Positions 8,088 through 17,613 of a stretch of 64,000 nt of DNA are shown here, piece by piece. A program made the position numbers and the translations under genes. The notes below the pieces were generated by a model, which was not told where the DNA came from, searched no databases, and saw only the letters and a list, made by a program, of their open reading frames with translations. Every line of letters begins with the position of its first letter. The stretch's first letter is position 1. Source of the stretch: an uncultured Lachnospiraceae bacterium (GTDB taxonomy: Bacteria; Bacillota; Clostridia; Lachnospirales; Lachnospiraceae); contig CAJUMV010000010.1 of NCBI GenBank assembly GCA_910587715.1, forward strand, positions 28,936 through 92,935, in the 5' to 3' direction.

Positions 8088-9497
8088 TCAGATTCCTAAA
8101 ACCACCGCCGCCACGCGGAAGTAAATAAGCAAGGAAATCGCGTCCACAATCGTCGTGATAAACGGGCTTGCCATCACCGCCGGGTCAAGCCCGATTTTCT
8201 TTGCCAGCATGGGCAGGGTGGAACCGACCATCTTCGCCACGATTACCGCCATCAGCAGGGTAAGGCACACCACGAACGCCACCTGCACGCCCACCTGGTC
8301 AAAAATCATCAGTCTGGCGAAATTGCAGACCGACAGAGTCAACCCGCATAGAACCGCCGTGCGGACCTCCTTCCAGATTACCTTCAGCCAATCGCCAAAC
8401 TCGATCTCGTCCAGCGAAATACCGCGGATGATGATCGCGGAGGCCTGTCCGCCCGCATTGCCACCGGTATCCATCAGCATGGGAATAAAAGCCGTCAGCA
8501 CCACATAACGGCTCAGCTCATTCTCAAAAGAAGTGATAATCTTCCCCGTAAAGGTAGCCGAAATCATCAAAAGGAGCAGCCACGGAATCCTCTTTTTGTA
8601 AGCGTCAAACACGGTCATCCGCAGATAAGGCTTATCGGAAGGCATCACAGCCGCCATCTTCTCGATATCTTCCGTGGTCTCCTCTTCCAGAATATCCACC
8701 ACGTCGTCCATGGTGATGATGCCCACCAGCCTGTCCTCGTTATCCACCACGGGCATGGCGGTAAATTCATACTTTTTGAACTGTCTGGCGACTTCCTCCT
8801 GATCCATCAGGGTGTGGAGGGACACCACGTTTCTGTGCATCATTTCCCCGATCACGGCATCCGGGTCGCTTAAGAGCAGATATCGCAGGGCAACCGTCCC
8901 CACGAGCGTCCGCTTATAATCGAGCACATAACAGATATTGATGGTCTCGCTGTCAAGCCCCACCTTGCGGATCCGTTCGATTGCCTGCGCCACCGTATAA
9001 TGCTCCTTCAAATCCACATACTCCACCGTCATAATGCTGCCCGCGGAATCCTCGGGATAACGCATCAGATGGTTGATTGCCTTCCTCGTATCCGCACTGG
9101 TGTTGGCAATCAGACGCTTCACCACGTTGGCTGGCATCTCCTCCATCAGTTCCTTCGCGTCGTCGGACATCATATTGTCGATGATGCGCGCCGCATCCTT
9201 ATCCGAAAGGGATGTGATGATGGACTGCTGCCTGTCGATCTCCAGATAGGAAAAAACGTCCGCCGCCGTATCCTTCGGGAGAAAGCGGAAAATCTTAATA
9301 ACCTCTTCCTCCTCCATCTCCTCCATATAGTCCGCGATATCCGCGTCATTGAGTTCTTCTATAATTTTTCGGAGGCTGGTATACTGCCCTTTCCTGAGAA
9401 GCTCTCTGATTTCCTCCACACCGAAATCGGCATAGTCATTGTAACCCTTTGTCTCCAGCTCTTCCGTCCTTTTTTCCGCTTCTCTGTTCTCGCCCAT
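8088..9497 (-). CDS. mgtE: Magnesium transporter MgtE
   Basis: Mg2+-gated channel of the cytoplasmic membrane. 469 residues. The N-terminal superhelical domain (~residues 25-125) contains LPKDTAADVFSYL and LMEEMPANVVKRL, two CBS domains follow (~130-255, with DRLVGIITMDDVVDIL), then five membrane helices starting near RIPWLLLLMISATFTG, including the pore segment MLMDTGGNAGGQAS. The start at 9497 has AAAGGCGG correctly spaced; a TTG at 9551 overlaps the yigZ stop and has no good site. Likely cotranscribed with yigZ. Confidence 0.95.
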   Translation of the reverse strand: MGENREAEKRTEELETKGYNDYADFGVEEIRELLRKGQYTSLRKIIEELNDADIADYMEEMEEEEVIKIFRFLPKDTAADVFSYLEIDRQQSIITSLSDKDAARIIDNMMSDDAKELMEEMPANVVKRLIANTSADTRKAINHLMRYPEDSAGSIMTVEYVDLKEHYTVAQAIERIRKVGLDSETINICYVLDYKRTLVGTVALRYLLLSDPDAVIGEMMHRNVVSLHTLMDQEEVARQFKKYEFTAMPVVDNEDRLVGIITMDDVVDILEEETTEDIEKMAAVMPSDKPYLRMTVFDAYKKRIPWLLLLMISATFTGKIITSFENELSRYVVLTAFIPMLMDTGGNAGGQASAIIIRGISLDEIEFGDWLKVIWKEVRTAVLCGLTLSVCNFARLMIFDQVGVQVAFVVCLTLLMAVIVAKMVGSTLPMLAKKIGLDPAVMASPFITTIVDAISLLIYFRVAAVVLGI

Positions 9498-9547
9498 AGC
9501 CTGCCGCCTTTCCGCCGCAAAATCGCATTCCGGCGGCTCCTGCTTTA

Positions 9548-10210
9548 TCAAACCGAACCGTTTCCGGAAGCGTCTTCCGCGCTTTTATAGTATAAAGGCT
9601 CTGAGACACCCACCCGCGCAGCGCCGGCGGTCGCCTCCGTCATATCCTTTATCAGTTTATCCTTCTCCTTATACGGTACATGAAAGGTCAAGGAAACCCG
9701 ATCCGTATAAGCCGATTCCTCTATGGGAATCCCCCGTTGTCCCAAAAGGTACTGTATCTTACCGATGCCGTTATAATCTGTGTCCACCGAAAGAGCGTAC
9801 CCATACCGCATCACAGCCACACGGCTGTCCGCAAGTCCCGCCTGCGCCGCCTGCGTATAGGCGCGCACCAGCCCGCCGGTGCCAAGGAGCGTACCACCGA
9901 AATACCTGGTCACCACCAGCGTCAGGTTACGGATGCCGGACCCTGTCAGCACTTCCAGAATAGGTCTGCCCGCCGTGCCGGAAGGTTCCCCGTCGTCGGA
10001 ATACCGCACGGTCTCTCCCAGTTCTCCTATAATATAGGCATAACAGTGATGCCTGGCGTCCCAATACCGTTTCTTCTCAGACTCGATAAAGGAAACCGCT
10101 TCCTCCTCGGTGTGGGTTGCCTGCACATGGGCGATAAAACGGGATTTCTTTTCTACAATCTCCCCCTCGCCCCCATATTCAATTATTTTATACGGCGCAT
10201 ACTTATCCAT
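9548..10210 (-). CDS. YigZ/IMPACT family protein
   Basis: 220 residues. The N-terminal UPF0029 domain has EKKSRFIAHV, then DARHHCYAYIIG, YSDDGEPSGTAG and RYFGGTLLGTGGLVRAYTQA, all hallmarks of YigZ/IMPACT; a short C-terminal ferredoxin-like domain (DUF1949 type) follows. Homologues are linked to translation control, but the bacterial role is unsettled. The ATG at 10210 is chosen because homologues begin close to this point; the longer start at 10246 adds an unlikely tail. Divergent from the penicillin-binding protein gene. Confidence 0.9.
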   Translation of the reverse strand: MDKYAPYKIIEYGGEGEIVEKKSRFIAHVQATHTEEEAVSFIESEKKRYWDARHHCYAYIIGELGETVRYSDDGEPSGTAGRPILEVLTGSGIRNLTLVVTRYFGGTLLGTGGLVRAYTQAAQAGLADSRVAVMRYGYALSVDTDYNGIGKIQYLLGQRGIPIEESAYTDRVSLTFHVPYKEKDKLIKDMTEATAGAARVGVSEPLYYKSAEDASGNGSV

Positions 10211-10296
10211 GTATAATATCGTTGCACATTTCTCCCCGCCGTGCAAGTATAAATGTGCACAGAATCGTAAACAATTCTTAAGAAACGATAAAAACC

Positions 10297-10325
10297 TTTA
10301 TTTGCCAGGGGAATTTTGATATAAT
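10297..10325 (+). promoter_or_regulatory. Probable promoter of the penicillin-binding protein gene
   Basis: A perfect TATAAT at 10320-10325 is preceded at 17 bases by a weak TTTATT. It lies 34 bases before the start codon at 10359. Confidence 0.5.
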
Positions 10326-10358
10326 CTATTGAGAATTAAGGCTAGGAGGCAGTATCCT

Positions 10359-13070
10359 ATGAACTACGGCAAGAAAGGCGTCCGCAGAAAACAGCAGGCG
10401 CTTCACTCTACAGGTAAAAAATGGAGCAGGAAGGTAGCGTTCGCCTTTGTGCAGGTATTTCTGATTGCCTTAATCGGTGCTGCCATCATCGGCGTGAGCG
10501 CGGGAATAGGGGCCTTTAAAGGGGTTCTGGCAACGGCGCCGGACATCAGCAATATCGACGTGACCCCCTCCGGCTTTTCCACCTTTGTATATAATATAGA
10601 AGGAACACAGATTAAGAAGCTGGTTTCCACCGATGCCAACCGAATCCCGGTTTCCATCGACATGGTTCCCCAAGACTTAAAGGACGCTTTTGTCGCTATC
10701 GAGGACGCCCGTTTTTATGACCACAACGGCATCGACATCAAGGGCATTATCCGCGCAGGCATGGTAGGCATCCAGAACCGGCATTTTTCCGAAGGCGCCA
10801 GCACCATTACCCAGCAGCTTCTTAAAAACAATGTGTTTACGGACTGGACGAGCGAAGACTCCCTTGCGGACAAATTCAAGAGAAAGTTTCAGGAACAGTA
10901 TCTGGCGCTGGAGCTGGAAAAAGTCATGGACAAAGAATCCATCCTGATTAATTACATGAACACCATCAACCTCGGCTCCAACACGCTCGGCGTAGAAGCC
11001 GCGTCCAGACGGTATTTCGACAAGCATGTCAACGAGCTTACCCTGTCCGAGTGCGCGGTAATCGCGGGCATCACGCAGAATCCGTCCCGTTTTAACCCCA
11101 TCACACATCCGGAAAAAAATGCGGAGCGCCGGGAAAAGGTGCTGAAAGAGATGATGGAGCAGGGCTATATCACCGCTGAGGAGCGTGAGGAAGCGCTTGC
11201 CGACGACGTGTACTCCCGTATTCAGGTAGCAGACGCCAAAAACGAGGATAACGATGTCAGTACATATTTTGTGGATGCGCTGACGGACGACGTCATGGAG
11301 GATTTAATCGCCTCCGGCTACAATGAGACCCAGGCTTATACCCTGCTCTACAGCGGCGGTCTGAAAATATATTCCACACAGGACCCGAAAATTCAGGCAA
11401 TCTGCGACAATGCCTTTGCGGACGAGAGCAATTTCCCCGCAAACACGAAATGGTACTTAAATTATGAACTGACCATCGAGCGCGCAAACGGAGACAGGGA
11501 AAATGTCAGCACGGAAATGTTCCGCAGCTACTGGAAAGAAAACCGTTCTTCCAGTTATAACCTGATTTATACTTCGCAGGAGGAGGCATATCAGGATATC
11601 GAGGCATACAAAGCCGACGTCATGCGCTCCGGCGATGAAGTGTTCGCCGAAAATATCAATCTAACCCCGCAGCCGCAGGTATCTCTCGTGGTGGAGGATC
11701 AGAGCACCGGCTGCATCGTCGCCATGGTAGGCGGCAGGGGCGCCAAAACCGCCAGCCGTACCTTAAACCGCGCCACCGATACGACCAGACAGCCCGGTTC
11801 CACCTTCAAGGTGGTGTCCACCTATGCGCCCGCCTTAGACAGCGCGGGGCTTTCCCTCGCCACGGTTATGAATGACGCACCCTTCAACTACGCCAACGGA
11901 CGCCCGGTTGCCAACTGGTACGGCGAAAATTATCGGGGACTTTCCTCCCTGCGGGACGGCATTCGTGATTCTATGAACATTGTAGCCGTAAAGACGCTGA
12001 CACAGATTACACCCCAGCTCGGCTACGATTACCTGAAAAATTTCGGCTTCACCACCATCGTGGAGCGGGAAGAGATAAACGGCGAGATTTTCTCGGATAT
12101 CCAGCAGACTACCGCTCTCGGCGGTCTGACCCATGGTGTCACCAACGAAGAACTTAACGCTGCCTACGCCTGCATCGCGAACGGCGGCACTTACATCAAG
12201 CCCAAACTTTACACGAAGGTCTTAGACCACGACGGAAATATTATATTAGACAATACCCTGCCCAATTCCAAGCAGGTCATCAAGGAGACAACCGCCTTTC
12301 TTTTAACGGATGCCATGGTGGACGTGGTTACAAGCGGCACCGGCGGTTCAGTCAACTTCGGCAATATGGCGATTGCCGGAAAGACAGGCACCACCTCCGA
12401 TTACAACGACGTGTGGTTTTCGGGTTATACCCCCTACTACACAGCTACCACCTGGGCGGGCTTTGATAATAACGTAAAACTGACGGGAGACGAAAAGAAT
12501 CTGGCGAAAAAGCTGTGGCGTGCCGTCATGTCACAGATTCACGAGGATTTGCCAAGCGAATCCTTCCCCGTTCCTTCCGGCATCGTGACGGCAACGGTCT
12601 GCTCACGTTCCGGAAAGCTGCCCATTGCAGGGCTTTGCGACGGAACACTGCGCACGGAATATTTTGCGGAAGGCACGGTTCCCACGGAAACCTGCGACGT
12701 GCACTACGCCGGACAGGTCTGCCAGTACAGTATGCTGCCGGCACGCGAGTTCTGTCCCTTCAAGGTGGAGGGCGTTGTCGAGTTGACGCCTGTGGAAGAC
12801 GTTTCTTTACAGAGCGGCTCCTCTACCGGCACCACCGAGGTGGTAAACGAGGACGGCTCAGTCAGTGAGGTACCGATACCCGCACCGACAAGCAATATGT
12901 GCCCTCACGACGAGGTATTCTTTGCAACGCCCGGTTATGAGGCGACCATCGAAGCACAGCGTGCCGAAATAGCCCAGAGAAACGCAGCGGCGGCACAGGC
13001 AGCGGCAGAGGCTGCCGCACAGCAGCAGGAACAGCCCCAGCCGGAACCGGAGCAGCCGCCCGCACAGTAA
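10359..13070 (+). CDS. Class A penicillin-binding protein (PBP1A type)
   Basis: Bifunctional peptidoglycan glycosyltransferase/transpeptidase anchored in the membrane. 903 residues. A basic cytoplasmic N-terminus is followed by one membrane helix (~residues 28-52). The GT51 domain has AIEDARFYDHNGID and EGASTITQQLLKN. The transpeptidase domain has STFK (active-site serine), SMN and KTGTT. The C-terminus is a low-complexity Ala/Gln/Pro tail. GGAGG precedes the ATG at 10359; the GTG/ATG choices upstream lie in the promoter. Single-gene unit with its own terminator at 13108. Confidence 0.96.
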   Translation: MNYGKKGVRRKQQALHSTGKKWSRKVAFAFVQVFLIALIGAAIIGVSAGIGAFKGVLATAPDISNIDVTPSGFSTFVYNIEGTQIKKLVSTDANRIPVSIDMVPQDLKDAFVAIEDARFYDHNGIDIKGIIRAGMVGIQNRHFSEGASTITQQLLKNNVFTDWTSEDSLADKFKRKFQEQYLALELEKVMDKESILINYMNTINLGSNTLGVEAASRRYFDKHVNELTLSECAVIAGITQNPSRFNPITHPEKNAERREKVLKEMMEQGYITAEEREEALADDVYSRIQVADAKNEDNDVSTYFVDALTDDVMEDLIASGYNETQAYTLLYSGGLKIYSTQDPKIQAICDNAFADESNFPANTKWYLNYELTIERANGDRENVSTEMFRSYWKENRSSSYNLIYTSQEEAYQDIEAYKADVMRSGDEVFAENINLTPQPQVSLVVEDQSTGCIVAMVGGRGAKTASRTLNRATDTTRQPGSTFKVVSTYAPALDSAGLSLATVMNDAPFNYANGRPVANWYGENYRGLSSLRDGIRDSMNIVAVKTLTQITPQLGYDYLKNFGFTTIVEREEINGEIFSDIQQTTALGGLTHGVTNEELNAAYACIANGGTYIKPKLYTKVLDHDGNIILDNTLPNSKQVIKETTAFLLTDAMVDVVTSGTGGSVNFGNMAIAGKTGTTSDYNDVWFSGYTPYYTATTWAGFDNNVKLTGDEKNLAKKLWRAVMSQIHEDLPSESFPVPSGIVTATVCSRSGKLPIAGLCDGTLRTEYFAEGTVPTETCDVHYAGQVCQYSMLPAREFCPFKVEGVVELTPVEDVSLQSGSSTGTTEVVNEDGSVSEVPIPAPTSNMCPHDEVFFATPGYEATIEAQRAEIAQRNAAAAQAAAEAAAQQQEQPQPEPEQPPAQ

Positions 13071-13107
13071 CAAATTTAGCTTCGCATTCTCCACAAAATA
13101 TAAATGT

Positions 13108-13147
13108 AAAAAACAGGCTGCCCCATTTGCGGAAACAGCCTGTTTTT
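13108..13147 (+). terminator. Bidirectional terminator
   Basis: AAAAACAGGCTG pairs with CAGCCTGTTTTT around a ~15-base loop, between convergent genes ending at 13070 and 13161. Confidence 0.85.
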
Positions 13148-13160
13148 ATGCCTGTAACTA

Positions 13161-13439
13161 TCAGATGCCCTTCACTCTCCGAATCTTCTCCTCCAAATCC
13201 TCGATGCCCGTCTTGGCGTTGCTGATGGCACGGCAGAATGCCTCATACTCCGCACCGGGCTCCAAGCCTTCCCTTTCATAATACAGTCTGCCAATCTCGA
13301 TGTAGTTCTTTCTGATCACGTCCTCGCAGGTGCTGATCTGCCCTTTCAGATTCGCGATTTCCGCCAAATCCTTCGCCTTCCCTGATACTTCTTTTCCCTT
13401 TGAAGTGATGGTATCTCCAATCTTTTCAAAAAAATCCAT
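13161..13439 (-). CDS. Small conserved-looking helical protein, unknown function
   Basis: 92 residues beginning MDFFEKIGDTITSKGKEVSG. It is largely helical and charged, ends in LEEKIRRVKGI, and contains no membrane helix or cysteine pair beyond single cysteines (ISTCEDVI, AFCRAI). GGAGGAAAG sits just before the ATG, so it is a real gene. Proteins of this look occur singly in Lachnospiraceae genomes; I do not know a function. It ends next to the PBP1A terminator. Confidence 0.75.
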   Translation of the reverse strand: MDFFEKIGDTITSKGKEVSGKAKDLAEIANLKGQISTCEDVIRKNYIEIGRLYYEREGLEPGAEYEAFCRAISNAKTGIEDLEEKIRRVKGI

Positions 13440-13532
13440 GTTACTTTCCTCCTGTTAACATCCTTTTCCTTGCTGTCTCATCTTTCACACCGTCATACAT
13501 TGCTTATATAACACACAATAACGCATCTGCCG

Positions 13533-14951
13533 TCATTCGTCAACCGGAAGCCGCTCATAGTACCGCACCAGCTCCGCCGCGATATGCTCCGCCAAAATCC
13601 GGTAGCCCGCTTTGTTCGCATGTACGCCGTCCGGCATGTAATCCGCCACAATATCCGCATCATGGGAATCCAGTATATTAGAATTGTACAAATCTATCAC
13701 CGGAATCTCATGAGCGGCAGATAAGGTTAAAATCATATCCGACAGATTCTTCTGGGGCAGCAGATACGTCCGCTCCCGCATCAGATAATCCTGCAGAATA
13801 TTGGGCAGCGGCGTAGCAAAAAAGATATCCGCTTCGGGATACTTTTCCCGAAGCCCCCGCATCAGTTCATCCAAATCTCCGCAGAAAGTCCAGGACTTCC
13901 GCTCCGTAAGACTGCCAAACTCCTTCTCCGAAAGACAGAAGCCATCGTTGGTGCCGCCCATGACAATGATAATATCCACATCCTTGGGAATCTGCGTATA
14001 GCGTTCCACAAAAGCATCCGACCAGTATCGTCCGATGGAAGAGCCGCCAATACCAAAATTATACACTTCCTCCGCTCCCAGCAGTTCTTTCAGTATGGAA
14101 GGATAGGCATAGGAGAGATACCCTTCCTCCCCTTCCAGATTGGCCGCCGCCGTAATGCTGTCCCCCAGACAGGCGATTTTCTTTCCGGAGAAATCCACGC
14201 CCCGCTCCTCCAGACAGGCTTCGTCCTCCCAATTCACCAAAAGCGTCTCCTCCAGCGAACTTCGTATCTGCCTGCGTTCGGCAAGCGAGACTTCGGGATA
14301 TACCATTTCTACTTTCGGCAGCAGCTCCAGCATGTTTCCGGAAACCGACTCATTGCCGGATATCGCTGCATTTTCAGAGACCATACCATTTTCCGATACA
14401 GTATCGTTTTCGGATATGCTGACTGTATTGCCTGACACAACAGCCGCATTCTCCGATATGCCCGGCGCGTTTTCTGACACAGTACCCGTATCGTTGCCTG
14501 ATACATCTAACGCGTTCCCCGACACGATGTCGTTGGCGGATACACCAATTATATTGCCTGATACTGTGGTTACATTATCCGACTCGTCCACGGCGTTCTC
14601 CGACACCTCATGCGTCTCCTCCGCTGCCTCCCGGCTTCCACTCATACCGCTTGTGTCAAAATCCATCATCGCTGAAACGGGTACCGCATCCTCGTAGTCC
14701 ATCCGGATCTCATCCAAAAACTGCCCCAGCTTTTCCCTGTCTCCGGACAGCTCCTCAATCTCGCGGCGCATTTCCTGCACCCGGTCGTGCGCTTCTTTAT
14801 TCCTTGAAAGCACTTCCTCCTGCCGCTTTGTTTCCGTCTCTGCCTGTCTGTTTATCACATAGGTATCATACAACCGCATTCCCACCGCCGCCAAAAGCAC
14901 CGCCATCAGCGACAGGATTACGACTGCCAGTATCTCGTTTATTTTTCTCAT
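13533..14951 (-). CDS. Membrane-anchored SGNH/GDSL-type hydrolase with VSEN/VSGN repeats
   Basis: 472 residues. One N-terminal membrane helix (~residues 8-28) is followed by a coiled-coil-like segment (~35-85), then a ~100-residue stretch built of repeats such as VSENA, VSGNT, ISEND and VSAND (~105-210). The SGNH hydrolase domain (~250-470) has block I GDSITAAANL, block III GGTNDGF and the C-terminal D-x-x-H pair in PDGVHANKAG. It probably removes acyl groups from a cell-envelope glycan, outside the membrane; this is inference from topology. Starts inside the rlmB stop (ATGA), so translationally coupled to rlmB. The repeat is shared with the unrelated protein at 23880. Confidence 0.85.
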   Translation of the reverse strand: MRKINEILAVVILSLMAVLLAAVGMRLYDTYVINRQAETETKRQEEVLSRNKEAHDRVQEMRREIEELSGDREKLGQFLDEIRMDYEDAVPVSAMMDFDTSGMSGSREAAEETHEVSENAVDESDNVTTVSGNIIGVSANDIVSGNALDVSGNDTGTVSENAPGISENAAVVSGNTVSISENDTVSENGMVSENAAISGNESVSGNMLELLPKVEMVYPEVSLAERRQIRSSLEETLLVNWEDEACLEERGVDFSGKKIACLGDSITAAANLEGEEGYLSYAYPSILKELLGAEEVYNFGIGGSSIGRYWSDAFVERYTQIPKDVDIIIVMGGTNDGFCLSEKEFGSLTERKSWTFCGDLDELMRGLREKYPEADIFFATPLPNILQDYLMRERTYLLPQKNLSDMILTLSAAHEIPVIDLYNSNILDSHDADIVADYMPDGVHANKAGYRILAEHIAAELVRYYERLPVDE

Positions 14952-15712
14952 TGTAATCGCTGCCTGACAATCTCATAAGCCAAAACCCCCGCCGCCACGG
15001 AAGCGTTCAGGGAATCGATATCACCCCGCATGGGAATCTGCGCGCTCATATCGCATTTTTCTTTGACAAGGCGGCTTACGCCGTCTCCTTCCGCACCGAC
15101 CACGAGACCAATCGGTCCCTTTAGATTCAATTCATACATGGGCGTGCCGTCCATATCCGCGCACACGAACCAAAGCCCATCCTTTTTCAGCTCCTCGATA
15201 GTCTGTCCCAGATTTGTCACTTTCGCCACCGGTGTGTAGTTCAGTGCACCCGCAGAGGCTTTCGCAACGGTTGCCGTCAGACCCACCGCGCGGTTTTTCG
15301 GAATAATGACGCCATGCGCGCCCGCCTGATTCGCCGTGCGGATAATGGCTCCCAGATTGTGCGGGTCCTCAATACCGTCCAAAAGCAAAACAAAGGGCTC
15401 CTCCCCTTTGTCCTTCGCCTTCTGCAAGATATCGGAAACCTCCGCGTAGCTATATGCCGCCGCTGCCGCAATCACACCTTGATGCCTGCCCGTCTCGGAC
15501 ATCTGGTCAAGCCGCTCCTTCGTCACATACTTAACCGGTGTTCCCTGCTTGGACGCTTCCCGTTTGATGGACATAACCGGTCCGTCCTTGCAGCCGTCCA
15601 GCACATAAAGCCTGTCTATGGTGCGTCCTGCCCGAAATGCCTCGATTACAGCGTTTCTGCCCTCTATGATTCCTGTATTTTCTTCCAAAATTATGTAAAC
15701 CTCTCTTCCCAT
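14948..15712 (-). CDS. rlmB: 23S rRNA 2'-O-ribose methyltransferase, RlmB/TrmH family
   Basis: SpoU-type methyltransferase acting on 23S rRNA near G2251 (by family). 254 residues. The N-terminal substrate-binding domain has IIEGRNAVIEAFRAGRT. The SPOUT domain shows LLLDGIEDPHNLGAIIRT, GLTATVAKASAGAL, IGLVVGAEGDGVS and DSLNASVAAGVLAYEI, the three SpoU motifs. The start is uncertain: ATG at 15712 lacks a good site, while AGAGAGG lies ahead of a TTG eight codons further in. Downstream of mrnC, as in many Firmicutes. Confidence 0.93.
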   Translation of the reverse strand: MGREVYIILEENTGIIEGRNAVIEAFRAGRTIDRLYVLDGCKDGPVMSIKREASKQGTPVKYVTKERLDQMSETGRHQGVIAAAAAYSYAEVSDILQKAKDKGEEPFVLLLDGIEDPHNLGAIIRTANQAGAHGVIIPKNRAVGLTATVAKASAGALNYTPVAKVTNLGQTIEELKKDGLWFVCADMDGTPMYELNLKGPIGLVVGAEGDGVSRLVKEKCDMSAQIPMRGDIDSLNASVAAGVLAYEIVRQRLQ

Positions 15713-15778
15713 ATTCGCCGCTGTCTGTTTTTCTTTTGCGGTCTATGCAGACTCGCACTCCCGCGCTTCGCATAGCGC

Positions 15779-16219
15779 CTAGAGTTCCATCCCGATCAGC
15801 TCTACCGCCCTTTTCACAAGCGCAAGCATCCGCTCCTGCTTTCCCGTCAGGTACAGATATCCACACAGCGCTTCAAACCCTGTTGCTTTGCGGTACTCTA
15901 TCACCGTTGCGTTCTTCGCGGTGGTGTAGGATTTGGCGTTCCGACCGCGCTTGTAGACCGTCCGCTCCTCCTCGGTCAGCTCCTTCATCAGCGCCTCAAT
16001 CATCCGCGCCTGCACCCGCGCGTTCACATAGGTTACCGTCTTATGATGCAGTTTGTTGGCGGAGGTATTGCCCCGCTCCACCACGACGGTACGGATTACC
16101 AAATCATAGACCGCATCCCCGATATACGCAAGCGTAAGCGGCGAGTAAGTGCGTATATCAATTTCTTTACAGTCAAAATCCCGCTTGATTGCTTCAAGGA
16201 TCGTTACGCCCTCTTCCAT
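15779..16219 (-). CDS. mrnC: Mini-ribonuclease III
   Basis: Matures 23S rRNA ends. It consists of an RNase III catalytic domain without the dsRNA-binding domain. 146 residues, typical. SPLTLAYIGDAVYDLVIRT is the RNase III signature with acidic residues; LHHKTVTYVNARVQARM and KRGRNAKSYTTAKNATVIEY follow the family pattern. The start overlaps the 3' end of cysS by 16 bases, as in B. subtilis-type cysS-mrnC-rlmB order. Confidence 0.95.
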   Translation of the reverse strand: MEEGVTILEAIKRDFDCKEIDIRTYSPLTLAYIGDAVYDLVIRTVVVERGNTSANKLHHKTVTYVNARVQARMIEALMKELTEEERTVYKRGRNAKSYTTAKNATVIEYRKATGFEALCGYLYLTGKQERMLALVKRAVELIGMEL

Positions 16220-17613
16220 TTGACCCCCTCGCGCGTATCTTCCAGAATAATGCCTTTCCCGACAAGAAGGTCTCGGATTTCGTCCGCTCTCGCAAAATTT
16301 TTCGCCTTTCTTGCGTCCTGTCTCTCCTGAATCAGCGATTCAATTTCGTCATCCAGCATCTCCTGCTGGCGCTCTCCCGTAAGCCCGCAGATATCCATAA
16401 GCTCCACGATTTCCTCTTTCAGCGCACGAATATAAGCTGCACTTGCGCCCTCTTCCACGGAAGTATTGGCATATTTTACCAATTCAAAAATAGCGGAGAT
16501 GGCGTCCGCCGTATTGAAATCGTCATCCATCGCCTCGTCAAACTTTGTCACAAATTCCTTCGCCTGCAAAAGCAGTTTTTCCTCCTCCGCGCTCAGCTCC
16601 TGCGTCTGCGCCTTTTCCAGAAGGAAGTTTAAGTTCGACACGCAGGTCAAAATCCGCTCCAGACCGTTCTTCGCCGCCTCCATCAGCTCCTCGCTGAAAT
16701 TCAGGGGACTTCTGTAATGGGCAGAAAGCATGAAGAACCGCAGCACCTGCAAATCGTACTTTTCGCTGATATCCCGCACCGTGAAGAAATTACCCAGGGA
16801 CTTGGACATTTTCTTATTCTCAATATTTAAGAACCCGTTGTGCATCCAATATTTGGCAAAAGTCTTGCCGTTAGCCGCCTCCGACTGGGCGATTTCATTC
16901 TCGTGGTGAGGGAAAATCAGATCCTCGCCGCCCGCGTGAATGTCAATCTCCTCCCCCAGATATTTCTTGCTCATCACCGAGCACTCGATATGCCAGCCTG
17001 GTCTTCCCTCGCACCACGGGGACTCCCAGAAAGGCTCCCCCTCCTTCTTCGGTTTCCAGAGCACAAAGTCCAGCGGATCCTGCTTCTGTTCCTCCCCGGA
17101 CACCAGAAGGGAACGCTCGCCGCTGCGCAGATCGTCCAGATTCTTGTGGGAAAGCTTGCCGTAGCCCGGGAAACTTCTCGTCTTGAAATAGACGGTACCG
17201 TCCTCCGCCACATAGGCGTGTCCCTTATCAATCAACGTCTGGATCATCTCGATCATGCCGTCGATCTCGCAGGTCGCCTTGGGATGCGTCGTGGCGGGCT
17301 TCACATGCAGCCCCTCCATGTCCTTTTTGCACTCCGCGATATAACGCTCCGAAATCACGGAAGGGTCCGTGCCCTCCTCATTCGCCTTCTTGATGATCTT
17401 GTCGTCCACATCCGTAAAGTTCGACACATAATTGACCTCATAGCCCCTGTGCTCCATATAGCGGCGCACCGTGTCAAACACGATCATCGGTCTCGCGTTA
17501 CCGATGTGAATCAAGTTGTAGACCGTAGGTCCGCAAACGTACATGCTGACCTTTCCCTCCTCCAGTGGCACAAATTCTTCTTTCTTTCCCGATAATGTAT
17601 TGTATACTTTCAT
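16204..17613 (-). CDS. cysS: Cysteinyl-tRNA synthetase
   Basis: Charges tRNA-Cys. 469 residues, usual length. Class I motifs: HIGN (as VYNLIHIGNARP) near residue 37 and KMSKS (ENKKMSKSLGNF) near 270. Zinc-site residues are present: Cys near residue 27 (MYVCGPTVYN), ECSVMS, and HHENEIAQSE. It is coupled to cysE by a 4-base ATGA overlap, linking cysteine synthesis and use. Confidence 0.97.
   Translation of the reverse strand: MKVYNTLSGKKEEFVPLEEGKVSMYVCGPTVYNLIHIGNARPMIVFDTVRRYMEHRGYEVNYVSNFTDVDDKIIKKANEEGTDPSVISERYIAECKKDMEGLHVKPATTHPKATCEIDGMIEMIQTLIDKGHAYVAEDGTVYFKTRSFPGYGKLSHKNLDDLRSGERSLLVSGEEQKQDPLDFVLWKPKKEGEPFWESPWCEGRPGWHIECSVMSKKYLGEEIDIHAGGEDLIFPHHENEIAQSEAANGKTFAKYWMHNGFLNIENKKMSKSLGNFFTVRDISEKYDLQVLRFFMLSAHYRSPLNFSEELMEAAKNGLERILTCVSNLNFLLEKAQTQELSAEEEKLLLQAKEFVTKFDEAMDDDFNTADAISAIFELVKYANTSVEEGASAAYIRALKEEIVELMDICGLTGERQQEMLDDEIESLIQERQDARKAKNFARADEIRDLLVGKGIILEDTREGVKWKRA

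Noticed and set aside
14140..14697. Plus-strand frame with FPDT/FSDT repeats
   Set aside because: It is the reverse complement of the VSEN/VSGN repeats in the SGNH gene.
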